The notes: a model not told the origin generated them from the letters alone. A stretch of DNA of 64,000 nt from Jannaschia sp. W003 (GCF_025144335.1 NZ_CP083539.1:2233501-2297500), one strand, 5' to 3'. Counted from the first letter of the stretch, positions 18,411-27,360 are shown. Numbers and translations are program-made.

Positions 18411-20411
18411 TCAGTCGGCGGCGGCCTCCGCGGCGCCGGACGGCTCGGCGCCCTCGACCTGGGGAAGCGCGAAGACCTGTCCCGGGTAGATGAGGTCGGG
18501 GTCGCGGATCAGGCCACGGTTGGCCTCGTAGATCTGCACGTACTGGGTGCCCTCGCCGAAGTAGCCCTCGGACAGCGCCCAGAGCGTGTAGCCCGGCTGG
18601 ACGGTGATCGCGCGGCGCCCCTCGCGGCGGGCGGCGGCGGCGACCGCGGGGGCGGTGCGCTCGAACGGCGTCTCGAGGCGGCCCACCACGGTGCCGTCGG
18701 CGCCGAGCGCGTCGATCCGCAGGGTATAGACGCCCTCGTCGACCTTGGGCAGCGGCGAGGCCCAGGCCCCGTCCGGTCCCACGGCCACGTCGCGCACGGG
18801 GCGCCCGTCGAGGTAGACCCGCAGCGCCGTACCCGCGTCGCCCCGCCCGGCGAGCTGCACCGCGCCGCCCTCGTCGTAGGCGATGGCGTCGAGCCCGAGG
18901 CTCTCGGCCGCCTCGGGCGGACGTTCGGCGGCCGTCTCCAGCCGGATGCCCGCCGGGCCGGCGCGGAACAGGCGCGGCGCGGCGGGGGGCGCGGGGGCCG
19001 CGGAGGCCAGCGCGTCGCCTCCGGGCGCGGCGGGCGGAGGGTCCGTGCGCGAGGTTGTAGCAGAAGGCCGCAGCTCCGCCGGCCCGGCGGTCGCGGCGGA
19101 AGGCGACATCGGAGTGTCCGGCTCGACGGCGGATGACCCGTCCCCGCCCGGCGAAATGCCCGCGGTCAGCGCGTCCGGCGCCTGCGGCTGGGCGCCCTCG
19201 CGGGAGGCGCCAAGGGGAGCGTCCGACAATGCGGCGGGTGACCCGGCGGACGGATCGCCGGGCGCATCGATCGCGAGCGGGGCGGCGGAGGTGATTGTGG
19301 GGGGCGGTTCGGGGCGCAAGGCGGGCTTCGCGTCAACGCCGGGGACGTCGGGACGCGAGGACGGTTCCACCAAGGGGTCGACGCGCGCGCTGCCTTCGGG
19401 GGAGACTTGCGGAAGCGGAGCCGATGCGAACGCCTCGCCGGGACGCACCGGCTCCGGCGCGTCGTTCAGGACGCCTGCCGACTTCGCGCCATCCAGCGCG
19501 CCGTCGAGGGCCCCGTCCGCCGCGGTGTCGATCTCCGGGGCCTCGGGAATCACGGCTGCAGTGGGTGCGGCGGGCGCGATGATGATGCTCTCCGCGCCCT
19601 GCAGGAAGCGGCCGTCGGCGTCCTCGGACTCGATCGCAAGCACCTGCGGCGCCTCCGAGGGCGGCAGGTCGAGGAAGGCCACGAAGTTGCCGGACAGGTC
19701 CGCCTGCGCCCGCCCCACCGCCGCGCCGTCGAGCCGCAGCGTCACGGTGCCGCCGGCGGGCGCGCGGCCGGCCAGCACGGCGGCGCCCGCGGCGTCCACG
19801 CGAACGAGGTCGAGCGCCGGTCCCGAGGGCGGATCGGCGGGGGGCGCGACCGGGGTGCGGTCGGCCGTGGTCGGGGCGCCGCCGGGAAGCGGCGCGAGGT
19901 TCGCGAGCGCGGTGCCGTCGGGGGCGGCGGGCGGTTCGGGCGTGGCGGACGGCGTCTGCGCGGCGTCGGGTTCCGGCGGAGTGGCGGAGGCGGTTGCCTC
20001 GAAAGCGGGCGTCGCGGCTTCCGGTTCGGGCGCAGGAACCGACGTTTGCGCGGCGTCGGAATCAGTCGGCGTAGGAGCACCGGCGATGGTTTGGTCAGCA
20101 TCGGGCGATACGCCCTCAGGGATCACCATGTTCTCGTCCACGGCCGCCGACTGGGCGGACGGTTCCGAGATCACCGTCACGGCGTCGTCGCCCGACGCCG
20201 CATCCGTGGAACGCGCAGGATCGGTGATCCGCGCGACGCCTCCCGAATTGCCCTCGACGTCCCCCCGCCCGTCGCCACCACCGGCCTCGGGCCGGATCGC
20301 GGCGGCGGAGCCGTTCCGCATCTCGTTCCAGACCCCGTGGGCGAACAGCAGGACGAAGACGACGCCGAGGGCCGCGCCGCCGCCCAGAACCGCGCTCGTC
20401 TTGCGTCCCAT
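18411..20411 (-). CDS. LysM-domain envelope protein with long Pro/Ala-rich linker
   Basis: 666 residues. A single N-terminal membrane anchor (residues ~7-26) is followed by ~450 residues of Ala/Pro/Asp-rich low-complexity sequence. Two Ig-like/bacterial adhesion-style segments are interspersed (LVRVDAAGAAVLAGRAPAGGTVTLRLDG and IAYDEGGAVQLAGRGDAGTALRVYLDG). The C-terminal LysM module is ITVQPGYTLWALSEGYFGEG...YVQIYEANRGLIRDPDLIYPGQVFALP. It is presumably periplasmic and peptidoglycan-binding. Similar proteins are common in Rhodobacterales but uncharacterised. Confidence 0.82.
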   Translation of the reverse strand: MGRKTSAVLGGGAALGVVFVLLFAHGVWNEMRNGSAAAIRPEAGGGDGRGDVEGNSGGVARITDPARSTDAASGDDAVTVISEPSAQSAAVDENMVIPEGVSPDADQTIAGAPTPTDSDAAQTSVPAPEPEAATPAFEATASATPPEPDAAQTPSATPEPPAAPDGTALANLAPLPGGAPTTADRTPVAPPADPPSGPALDLVRVDAAGAAVLAGRAPAGGTVTLRLDGAAVGRAQADLSGNFVAFLDLPPSEAPQVLAIESEDADGRFLQGAESIIIAPAAPTAAVIPEAPEIDTAADGALDGALDGAKSAGVLNDAPEPVRPGEAFASAPLPQVSPEGSARVDPLVEPSSRPDVPGVDAKPALRPEPPPTITSAAPLAIDAPGDPSAGSPAALSDAPLGASREGAQPQAPDALTAGISPGGDGSSAVEPDTPMSPSAATAGPAELRPSATTSRTDPPPAAPGGDALASAAPAPPAAPRLFRAGPAGIRLETAAERPPEAAESLGLDAIAYDEGGAVQLAGRGDAGTALRVYLDGRPVRDVAVGPDGAWASPLPKVDEGVYTLRIDALGADGTVVGRLETPFERTAPAVAAAARREGRRAITVQPGYTLWALSEGYFGEGTQYVQIYEANRGLIRDPDLIYPGQVFALPQVEGAEPSGAAEAAAD

Positions 20412-20501
20412 GACCGGCCCTCCCGCTCGGGTGGCGAATCCCGCCGGATGGCGGACCGCGCGTCAGGCTATCAGCGGGGAAACGTCGATGCAAAAACGCG
20501 C

Positions 20502-20533
20502 GGGGGCGGCGCCCGTTTCCGGACGCCGCCCCC
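20502..20533 (-). terminator. Rho-independent terminator after the host-attachment gene
   Basis: A perfect 10-bp stem (GGGGGCGGCG / CGCCGCCCCC) with a 12-base loop. On the minus strand it is followed within a few bases by TTTTT. It begins 22 bases after the stop at 20555 and precedes the LysM gene start at 20411. Confidence 0.7.
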
Positions 20534-20554
20534 ACCATACCACGTCCGCGGGAT

Positions 20555-21013
20555 TCAGGCCTGCTCGTGCAGGCTGTCCACGACGACCTTCTCGATCTCG
20601 CTCAAGGGATGGTTGGTCAGCGTCTTGTCGATCGTCGCCACCAGCTTGTCCGAGACCTCCTTGTGCATTTCGTCGCGCACGACCCCGAGCACCTGCGGCG
20701 AGGCCACCAGCACGAGGTGGTCGTACTCGCCGCGGTGCGCCATCTTGTACAGCCGGTCGGCCAGATCGGAGGCGAAGCGCTCCTTCTGGAGCTCGTGGAA
20801 GTCGGTCTCGTCGTAGGCGTGCTTGCCCGGCTGGGCGCTCTCGCCCACGCGGCCGCGGCGGTTGGCGGACTGCTCGCGGTCGGGGGGATTGTCCTCCTCG
20901 CGCTTCGAGACGACCTCGAGGTTCGGGTTCTCGTCGTCGGTCCGGTTCACGAGGAACAGGGCCTTCTCGCTGTCGGTGACGACGACGAGGGTTCCGTTGC
21001 GCAGCTTGGCCAT
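20555..21013 (-). CDS. Host attachment protein family (PF10116-type)
   Basis: A 152-residue protein of the family first described as needed for Agrobacterium attachment to plant cells and structurally related to the baeRF release-factor-like fold. It opens with MAKLRNGTLVVVTDSEKALFL. A charged middle (DRLYKMAHRGEYDHLVLVASPQVLGVVRDEMHKEV) and an amphipathic C-terminus follow. No signal peptide or membrane segment is visible, so a direct adhesin role is doubtful. The ATG at 21013 shares one base with the upstream small gene's TGA. Confidence 0.82.
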   Translation of the reverse strand: MAKLRNGTLVVVTDSEKALFLVNRTDDENPNLEVVSKREEDNPPDREQSANRRGRVGESAQPGKHAYDETDFHELQKERFASDLADRLYKMAHRGEYDHLVLVASPQVLGVVRDEMHKEVSDKLVATIDKTLTNHPLSEIEKVVVDSLHEQA

Positions 21014-21258
21014 CAGTCCTTCGAGCCCCCGTGCGGCCCGCCGTGATTGCCGTCCTCGTCGCGGTCCTCGTTGGTCTTGCCCACGCGGGTCACGCCGCGC
21101 GTGCCTTGCGTGGTGGCGCGCAGCAGCGAATCGCGGGTGCCCACCTCGGTCGCGACGTCGCCGCCGGCCCGGCCCTGGTGGCTGGGGGTCTCGGGCATGT
21201 CCTCGATGAACTGGTCGGTCTCGCGGGTGCCGTCGTTGGAGCGGTGTCGCTCGGCCAT
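21013..21258 (-). CDS. Small hydrophilic protein of unknown function
   Basis: 81 residues, very charged and rich in Gly, Arg, Asp and Thr, with no hydrophobic segment. It is probably disordered. It is preceded by GGAGGCACGAC before the ATG (a good ribosome-binding site) and its TGA overlaps the ATG of the host-attachment gene by one base. Coupling supports a real gene; I do not recognise a family. Confidence 0.65.
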   Translation of the reverse strand: MAERHRSNDGTRETDQFIEDMPETPSHQGRAGGDVATEVGTRDSLLRATTQGTRGVTRVGKTNEDRDEDGNHGGPHGGSKD

Positions 21259-21321
21259 GTCGTGCCTCCGTTTGCTGGTTCACCGGGCCAACGCCCCGCG
21301 CCGGAGGCGGTTCCGAAACGC

Positions 21322-21347
21322 GCCGGGGCCCCGCATGGGGCCCCGGC
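21322..21347 (-). terminator. Terminator hairpin after sodB
   Basis: An 11-bp perfect stem (GCCGGGGCCCC / GGGGCCCCGGC) with a GCAT loop lies 46 bases past the sodB stop on the minus strand. It is followed by GCGTTTC, only a short T-run. It separates sodB from the small charged gene. Confidence 0.6.
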
Positions 21348-21392
21348 AGCCCGACGTCGGGCAAGCGGAATCAGAAGGTTGCGACCGGTTCC

Positions 21393-21992
21393 TCACATGC
21401 GCGAGGCAACGTTCTCCCAGTTCACCAGCTCGTCGAGGAAGTTCTGCAGGTAGGCGGGGCGCTTGTTGCGGTAGTCGATGTAGTAGGAGTGCTCCCATAC
21501 GTCGCAGCCCAGGAGCGCGGTCTGGCCGAAGCACAGCGGGTTCACGCCGTTCTCGGTCTTGGTGACCTTCAGCGCGCCACCCTCGTCCTTTACGAGCCAC
21601 GCCCAGCCCGAGCCGAACTGCCCGGCGCCGGCGGCGGCGAACTCCTTCTTGAAGTCGTCCACGGAGCCGAAGCTCTCGGTGATCGCCCGCTCCAGCTCGC
21701 CCGGCATGGCCCCGCCGCTCGGTCCCATCATCTCCCAGAACTGGGCGTGGTTCCAATGCTGCGAGGCGTTGTTGAAGATCCCGTTCTGGGCCACCGCGCC
21801 CTTCTGGTAGGTGCCGCGCACGATCTCCTCGACAGACTTGCCCTCCCACTCGGTGCCGGCGATCAGCTTGTTGCCGTTGTCGACGTAGGCCTTGTGGTGG
21901 AGGTCGTGGTGGTACTCCAGCGTCTCCTTCGACATGCCCTTGGAGGCGAGGGCGTCGTGGGCGTAAGGCAGATCGGGAAGCTCGAAGGCCAT
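21393..21992 (-). CDS. sodB: Superoxide dismutase, Fe/Mn family
   Basis: A 199-residue cytoplasmic dismutase that converts superoxide to peroxide and oxygen. Metal ligands are seen as His in LEYHHDLHHKAYVD (near 27), His in SQHWNHAQFW (near 79), and Asp/His in GCDVWEHSYYIDYRNKRPAYL (near 161 and 165). NNASQHWNHAQFW and GSGWAWLV are closer to iron than manganese enzymes. The ATG at 21992 was chosen because MAFELPDLPYAHDAL is the standard N-terminus. It appears monocistronic. Confidence 0.95.
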   Translation of the reverse strand: MAFELPDLPYAHDALASKGMSKETLEYHHDLHHKAYVDNGNKLIAGTEWEGKSVEEIVRGTYQKGAVAQNGIFNNASQHWNHAQFWEMMGPSGGAMPGELERAITESFGSVDDFKKEFAAAGAGQFGSGWAWLVKDEGGALKVTKTENGVNPLCFGQTALLGCDVWEHSYYIDYRNKRPAYLQNFLDELVNWENVASRM

Positions 21993-22049
21993 GGCGTGAC
22001 TCCTTTCGGGATGTGTCCGCCCTCCCATGTCGCGCCGGGCGGCGGGCGG

Positions 22050-22547
22050 TCAAGCCCCGTGCAGGCGGGGCATGGGCGCGTCGGCGGCGTTGCGGAGCAG
22101 CGCGTGGGCGTAGTCCGCGACCGAGCGGAAGCATACCACGCGCCAGCCCTCGCCCTTGCGCCAGAGGGCCGCGGGCACCTGCGCCATGCGGGTGCGGCGC
22201 ACCTCCGCGGGGTCGAGCCGCGCGAAGTCCACGGGCATCAGCTTGGCGAGGGTCGCGGCGGCGTCCCTGCCCTCCACGTCGAACACCGCGCGGGCGTCCG
22301 AGACGTCTGCCACGGTGGCGAACTCGTCAGCGAGCGCCTTCGCCAGTGCAGCGGCCCTTGCAGGCGCGTCGTCGCAGATCAGAAGCAGTTCGTCGGGCGA
22401 CATCCACAGGACGTGCTCGCCGCTCTCGCGCACCGACAGCCGCTGCCCGGGCACGGCGCAACCGATCGCGCCGCACAGCAGGCCGAGGTCGCCGCGCAGG
22501 GTCACCATGCCGACGCCGGTGCGGCGCTCGATGCGGACGTCAGACAT
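22050..22547 (-). CDS. soxG: Sarcosine oxidase gamma subunit
   Basis: 165 residues, the smallest catalytic-complex subunit of heterotetrameric sarcosine oxidase, related to the GcvT/YgfZ fold. Conserved segments are RVVCFRSVADYAHALLRNAAD at the C-terminus and LSVRESGEHVLWMSPDELLLI. The ATG at 22547 overlaps the soxA stop by eight bases and has a GGGGGAGAAGCAGG ribosome-binding region. It is the last gene of soxBDAG. The complex oxidises sarcosine to glycine, formaldehyde (as methylene-THF) and H2O2. Confidence 0.9.
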   Translation of the reverse strand: MSDVRIERRTGVGMVTLRGDLGLLCGAIGCAVPGQRLSVRESGEHVLWMSPDELLLICDDAPARAAALAKALADEFATVADVSDARAVFDVEGRDAAATLAKLMPVDFARLDPAEVRRTRMAQVPAALWRKGEGWRVVCFRSVADYAHALLRNAADAPMPRLHGA

Positions 22548-25503
22548 CCTGCTTCTCCCCCTTGGGGTCGTAGAACACCGGCGAGACGATGCGCGCCTCC
22601 ACCTCGCCACCGCCCTCGCCAGTGAAGCGCAGCACCTCGCCCATCCGCTCAGGGCCGCGCCGCACGAGGCCCATGGCGATTCCGCGGTTCAGCGTCGGCG
22701 AGTGGTAGGTGGAGGTGACGCGGCCCTGCACGTTGCGCTGTCCATTGGCATTGACGCCCTCATCCACCGCATAGGCGCCGTCGGGCAGCACCGAGCCGTC
22801 GAGCGTGTGCAGCCCGACCAGCTTCCAACGGTCGGGGTCGGCGAGGTGGGTGCGCTGCTGGCCGCGCTTGCCGAGGAAGTCGGCCTTCTTCTTCGAGATC
22901 GCCCAGTCCAGCCCGAGGTCCTGCGGGATCACGGTCCCGTCGGTCTCGTCGCCGATCATGATGAACCCCTTCTCGGCGCGCATCACGTGGAGCGCCTCGG
23001 TGCCGTACGGCGTGGCGTCGAACGCCGCGCCCGCCTCCAGCAGCTTGTCCCACAGCGCCCGGCCCTCGTTCGCGGGGACCGCGATCTCGTAGCTCAGCTC
23101 GCCCGAGAAGGAGATGCGGAACGCCCGGACGCGGTGTCCGGCGAGCGTGCCCGCGCCCCACGTCATGAACGGGAGGGTGCCGGCGGACACGTCCATGCCG
23201 CCCAGCTTCTCCAGCACCTTGCGGGCGTTCGGTCCCACGACGGCCACTTGCGCGAACTGCTCCGTCAGGTTCACGGCGTGGACCTTCAGGTTCCACCACT
23301 CGCACTGGAGCCAGTCCTCCATCCACGCGTGGATGCGGTCGGCGCCGCCCGTGGTGGTGTGGCACAGGAAGCTGTCGTCGCCGAGGCGCGCCACCACGCC
23401 GTCGTCCATGAGGAAGCCGTTCTCGTCGCACATCAATCCGTAGCGGCAGCGGCCCGGCTTCAGGGTCGACATCATGTTGGTGTACATGAGGTCGAGGAAC
23501 TTGGCCGCATCGGGCCCCTTCACGAGGATCTTGCCCAGCGTCGAGGCGTCGAGCAGGCCGAGGCTGCCGCGCGTCGCCCGGACCTCGCGCGCGACCGCCT
23601 GCTCGGGGCTCTCGCCGCCGCGGGGGTAGCAGTAGGGGCGCCGCCACTGGCCGACCGGCTCCCAGTGGGCGCCGTTCGCCTCGTGCCAGCGGTGGAGCGG
23701 CGTCTTGCGGACGGGCTGGAACAGCGCGCCCTTCGCCTCGCCGGTCAGGGCGGCTATGGTGACGGGCGTCCAGGGCGGGCGGAAGGTGGTGGTGCCGACC
23801 TGCGGGATAGGCGCATCAAGCGCATCCGCGAGCGTCGCCAGACCGTTGATGTTGCTCAGCTTGCCCTGGTCGGTCGCCATCCCGAGCGTGGTGTAGCGCT
23901 TGGCGTGCTCGACGCTCTCGAAGCCCTCCTGCGCGGCGAGCCGCACGTCGGAGACCTTCACGTCGTTCTGGAAGTCGAGGAACGCCTTCATCCGCAGCGC
24001 GGGCCCCGCGCGAGCAGGCACGAGCCACGCGGGCGTCATGGCGCCCTCGCGCTCGTCCTCCGCCTCGGGCGCCTCGCCGTCCATCGCATCGGCGGCGCTC
24101 TCCAGCACCTCGGCGGTGGTCATCGCGCCCGCCGCCGTGCCGACGGCGACCACGAAGCCCTCGCCGTCCGCGCCGCGGGGCGGGCGGTCCGGGTCGGGCA
24201 CGAACATGGCGTTCGCCTCGTCCCACAGCAGCTTGCCGCCGCAGTGGGACCACAGGTGCACCACCGGCGACCAGCCGCCCGACATGCCCAAGCAGTCGCA
24301 GCGGATCTCCTGCAGGACGGCGCCACCCTCGCCCGCCTGGTCGCACACGGCCACGCCGCGCACCCGGTCGCGCCCGATCACGTGGGCGACGCCGCGGCCC
24401 GCATGAACCTTGACCCCCAACGCCTTGACTTCGTTCACCAATGGCCCAGAGGGGTTCTGGCGCACGTCGAGGATCGCCGGCACTTGGAGACCCGCCTCGC
24501 GCAGCACGCGCGCGGTGCGGTAGGCGTCGTCGTTGTTGGTCACAATCACCGTCCGCTCGCCCACGCCCACGCCGTAGTCCACCGCGTAGTCGCGCACCGC
24601 CGAGGCCAGCATCACGCCGGGCCGGTCGTTGCCGGCGAAGGCAAGGGGGCGCTCGATGGCCCCCGTCGCCGTCACGGTGCGGCCCGCCCGCACGCGCCAG
24701 AGCCGCTCGCGGGGGCCGTCCCCCTCCAGCCGTTCGTTCAGCAGCACGTAGCCGTGGTCGTAGACGCCGGCACCCTGGCAATCGAGGAGGAGCGTGACGT
24801 TCTCCATCCCCTCAAGCGCTTGCACGGTGTCGTTCACCCACGCATCCGCCGCCTGCCCGTCGATCCGCGCGCCGTCGACGGGCGCCCGCCCGCCCCAGCG
24901 CGACGTCTGCTCGCACAGGATCACGCGCTCGCCCCGCTCGCCTGCGATGCGCGCCGCCAGAAGGCCCGCGACGCCTCCGCCGACCACCAGCACGTCGCAG
25001 AACGCGTAGATCTGCTCGTAGCGATCCGCGTCGGCCCGGTCGGGCGCGGCGCCGAGGCCCGCGGCGCGGCGGATCACCGGCTCGAACACGTGCTTCCAGA
25101 AGGGGCGCGGGTGGATGAACGTCTTGTAGTAGAAGCCCGCCGGCAGGAAGCGCGCGCCGAGGTCGTTCAGGATGCCCACGTCGCGCTCCAGCGAGGGCCA
25201 GGCGTTCTGCGAGCGCACGAGGGCGCCGTCGCGCGCGGGCTCGGTGGTGGCGCGCACGTTGGGCGTGAACCGCCCGCCCTCGCCCACGCCCAGCAGCGCG
25301 TTCGGCTCCTCCGGCCCGCTGCCCACCACGGAGCGCGGGCGGTGGTACTTGAACGAGCGGCCCATGAGCAACTGCCCCGACCCCAGCAGCGCCGAAGCCA
25401 GCGTGTCGCCGTGGTAGCCCCGCACCTCCCGCCCGTCGAAGCGGAAGCGCAAGGGCTTCGAGCGGTCGATGCGCCGCCCGCCGGTCCGGAGCCGCGCGCT
25501 CAT
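22540..25503 (-). CDS. soxA: Sarcosine oxidase alpha subunit
   Basis: 987 residues, full length. An N-terminal 2Fe-2S-like domain (residues ~10-100, FRFDGREVRGYHGDTLASALL) is followed by an NAD/FAD-binding Rossmann domain with DVLVVGGGVAGLLAARIAGERG near residue 170. The C-terminal ~380 residues are a GcvT-type aminomethyltransferase domain that passes the methyl-derived carbon to tetrahydrofolate (SLGLLDASTLGKILVKGPDAAKFLD). The ATG overlaps the soxD stop. It is the NAD/THF-binding subunit. Confidence 0.95.
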   Translation of the reverse strand: MSARLRTGGRRIDRSKPLRFRFDGREVRGYHGDTLASALLGSGQLLMGRSFKYHRPRSVVGSGPEEPNALLGVGEGGRFTPNVRATTEPARDGALVRSQNAWPSLERDVGILNDLGARFLPAGFYYKTFIHPRPFWKHVFEPVIRRAAGLGAAPDRADADRYEQIYAFCDVLVVGGGVAGLLAARIAGERGERVILCEQTSRWGGRAPVDGARIDGQAADAWVNDTVQALEGMENVTLLLDCQGAGVYDHGYVLLNERLEGDGPRERLWRVRAGRTVTATGAIERPLAFAGNDRPGVMLASAVRDYAVDYGVGVGERTVIVTNNDDAYRTARVLREAGLQVPAILDVRQNPSGPLVNEVKALGVKVHAGRGVAHVIGRDRVRGVAVCDQAGEGGAVLQEIRCDCLGMSGGWSPVVHLWSHCGGKLLWDEANAMFVPDPDRPPRGADGEGFVVAVGTAAGAMTTAEVLESAADAMDGEAPEAEDEREGAMTPAWLVPARAGPALRMKAFLDFQNDVKVSDVRLAAQEGFESVEHAKRYTTLGMATDQGKLSNINGLATLADALDAPIPQVGTTTFRPPWTPVTIAALTGEAKGALFQPVRKTPLHRWHEANGAHWEPVGQWRRPYCYPRGGESPEQAVAREVRATRGSLGLLDASTLGKILVKGPDAAKFLDLMYTNMMSTLKPGRCRYGLMCDENGFLMDDGVVARLGDDSFLCHTTTGGADRIHAWMEDWLQCEWWNLKVHAVNLTEQFAQVAVVGPNARKVLEKLGGMDVSAGTLPFMTWGAGTLAGHRVRAFRISFSGELSYEIAVPANEGRALWDKLLEAGAAFDATPYGTEALHVMRAEKGFIMIGDETDGTVIPQDLGLDWAISKKKADFLGKRGQQRTHLADPDRWKLVGLHTLDGSVLPDGAYAVDEGVNANGQRNVQGRVTSTYHSPTLNRGIAMGLVRRGPERMGEVLRFTGEGGGEVEARIVSPVFYDPKGEKQDV

Positions 25504-25802
25504 GCCTCGCCCCGCATCCGGTTCAGGATCTCAACCGGGGGCGCTTCGGTCTGCGCCGGGTAGGTACCGAAGACCCGCATCGTCGCCGTGTCGCGCGCAG
25601 CGAGGAACCACTTGCCGCAGCCGTAGGCGTGGCGCCACCGCTCGAGATGCGGACCCTTCGGGTTGTCGCGCAGGAAAAGGTACTGCTCGAAGTCGTCGTC
25701 GGACGACTCCGGTCCGTGGCGCTTCAGATGGGCCTCGCCGCCGGGCGCGAGTTCCGTCTCCTCGACGGCGAGCCCGCAATACGGACAGGTCAGCAGAAGC
25801 AT
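25500..25802 (-). CDS. soxD: Sarcosine oxidase delta subunit
   Basis: A 100-residue zinc-binding subunit. CPYCG at residues 6-10 and a later Cys in HAYGCGKWFLAARDTATMRVFGTY supply the metal site. The WRHAYGCGKWF sequence is diagnostic of SoxD. Its stop overlaps the soxA start, and it follows a small membrane-protein gene by 27 bases. Full length. Confidence 0.92.
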   Translation of the reverse strand: MLLLTCPYCGLAVEETELAPGGEAHLKRHGPESSDDDFEQYLFLRDNPKGPHLERWRHAYGCGKWFLAARDTATMRVFGTYPAQTEAPPVEILNRMRGEA

Positions 25803-25829
25803 GGGGCCCCCTCGGCGGAGGCCGCCGGC

Positions 25830-26015
25830 TCAGCGTTGGAAGACGTGCATGGCGGGATCGTCGATGCGGACCTGCGGCGCGCCGAGGCCGCCGAGGTCGA
25901 TCTCTCCCCCGACGGCGAGATAGACCACCACCGCGATCGCGACCACCGAACCTCCCAGAAGGAAGTTGAGGCCGCGGGGCCGGCGCTGGCGGGGTCGGAG
26001 CATGGGGTCTCGCAT
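25830..26015 (-). CDS. Small single-helix membrane protein within the sox operon
   Basis: 61 residues, with a basic N-terminus (MRDPMLRPRQRRPRG), one hydrophobic helix at about residues 17-37 (LNFLLGGSVVAIAVVVYLAV) and a polar tail. It lies between soxB and soxD, on the same strand, 27 bases before soxD. No homologue in characterised sox operons is known to me. It could be a membrane tether or a coincidental gene; the clear helix and location argue for a real one. Confidence 0.55.
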   Translation of the reverse strand: MRDPMLRPRQRRPRGLNFLLGGSVVAIAVVVYLAVGGEIDLGGLGAPQVRIDDPAMHVFQR

Positions 26016-26065
26016 CTGCTTGGTGAGATGAGGCCAACATACCAGCCGGCCGTTCCGTTCCGCAT

Positions 26066-26081
26066 CCCCCCACCGGGGGGG
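26066..26081 (-). terminator. Short hairpin downstream of soxB
   Basis: A six-base C/G stem (CCCCCC-ACC-GGGGGG) lies 34 bases past the soxB stop within the operon. No T-run follows on the minus strand. It may act as a partial barrier that sets soxB apart from soxDAG. Confidence 0.4.
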
Positions 26082-26115
26082 AACGATCGCGATCCCGCAT
26101 CCGCGTCCGCGCGCA

Positions 26116-27360
26116 TCAGTGCGCCACTCCGGCCGCGACGCTCTCGTCGATGAAGCGCCCCTCGCGGAACCGCTCCAGCCCGAACGCCTCCGTAAGCGGC
26201 GAATGCCCCGTCGCCATCAGCTCCGCGAAGCCGAAGCCCGAGCCGGGGATCGCCTTGAAGCCGCCCGTTCCCCAACCGCAGTTCAGGAACATGCCTTCGA
26301 CGGGCGTGCGCGACAGGATCGGCGAGCGGTCGCCCGTGACGTCCACGATCCCGCCCCACTGGCGCAGCATCTTGAGGCGCGAGAGCATCGGGAAGGTCTC
26401 GACCAGCGCGCGCAGCGTCTCCTCGACGTGCTGGAAGCTGCCGCGCTGGGTGTAGCCGGCGTATCCGTCGGTGCCGCCGCCGATCACCATCTCGCCCTTG
26501 TCGGACTGGCTGAGGTACCCGTGCACCGTGTTCGCCATCACCACGATGTCCATGCAGGGCTTGATCGGCTCGGAGACCAGCGCCTGCAGCGGCACCGACT
26601 CCAGCGGCAGCCGGAAGCCCGCCATGCCCGCCAGCACCGAGGAGTGCCCCGCCACCACGCCGCCGAGCTTCTCGCACTCGATCCGCCCCTGCGTCGTCTC
26701 CACGGCGCGCACCCGGCCGCCGGTGGTGTCGATGCCGGTGACCTCGCACTGCTGGATGATGTCCATGCCCATGTCCGAGCACGCGCGCGCGTAGCCCCAC
26801 GCCACCGCGTCGTGGCGCGCGGTGCCGCCGCGCGCCTGCCAGAGGCCGCCTAGCACCGGGTAGCGCGGCCCCTCGATGTTCATGATGGGGCAGAGTTCCT
26901 TGACCCGCTGCGGGCCGATCCACTCGGTCGTGACCCCCTGCAGCGCGTTCGCGTGTGCCGTACGCTTGTAGCCCCGCACCTCGTGGTGGGTCTGCGCCAG
27001 CATCAGCACGCCGCGGGGGCTGAACATGACGTTGTAGTTCAGCTCCTGACTCAGCGTCTCGTAGAGGCTGCGCGCCTTCTCGTAGATCGCGGCCGACGGG
27101 TCTTGGAGGTAGTTCGAGCGAATGATGGTGGTGTTGCGGCCCGTGTTGCCGCCGCCCAGCCAGCCCTTCTCGATCACCGCGACATCCGTGATGCCGTGCT
27201 CCTTGCCGAGGTAGTAGGCCGTGGCCAGCCCGTGCCCGCCGGCGCCCACGATCACCACGTCGTAGCGCCGCTTCGGCGCACGCTTGGCCCAGGCCCGCTC
27301 CCACCCCTGGTGGTAGCGCGCCGCCTCGCGGGCGATGGCGAAGACCGAGTAGCGTCGCAT
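26116..27360 (-). CDS. soxB: Sarcosine oxidase beta subunit
   Basis: A 414-residue flavoprotein carrying the catalytic covalent-FMN/FAD site. The FAD-binding GxGxxG is in YDVVIVGAGGHGLATAYYLGKEHG near residue 33. GGGNTGRNTTIIRSNY is typical of the heterotetrameric enzyme, in which a His near this region carries FMN. The C-terminal PVEGMFLNCGWGTGGFKAIPGSG completes the fold. The ATG at 27360 (MRRYSVFAIAREA) is the conserved start. It is the first gene of the sox operon and diverges from ccmI across 163 bases in which I could not define promoters. Confidence 0.95.
   Translation of the reverse strand: MRRYSVFAIAREAARYHQGWERAWAKRAPKRRYDVVIVGAGGHGLATAYYLGKEHGITDVAVIEKGWLGGGNTGRNTTIIRSNYLQDPSAAIYEKARSLYETLSQELNYNVMFSPRGVLMLAQTHHEVRGYKRTAHANALQGVTTEWIGPQRVKELCPIMNIEGPRYPVLGGLWQARGGTARHDAVAWGYARACSDMGMDIIQQCEVTGIDTTGGRVRAVETTQGRIECEKLGGVVAGHSSVLAGMAGFRLPLESVPLQALVSEPIKPCMDIVVMANTVHGYLSQSDKGEMVIGGGTDGYAGYTQRGSFQHVEETLRALVETFPMLSRLKMLRQWGGIVDVTGDRSPILSRTPVEGMFLNCGWGTGGFKAIPGSGFGFAELMATGHSPLTEAFGLERFREGRFIDESVAAGVAH

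Noticed and set aside
22156..25563. A 1135-codon open frame on the plus strand opposite soxA/soxG
   Set aside because: It is the antisense image of soxA and soxG; composition is His/Arg/Ala-rich as expected for a reversed GC-rich gene, and no motif is recognisable.
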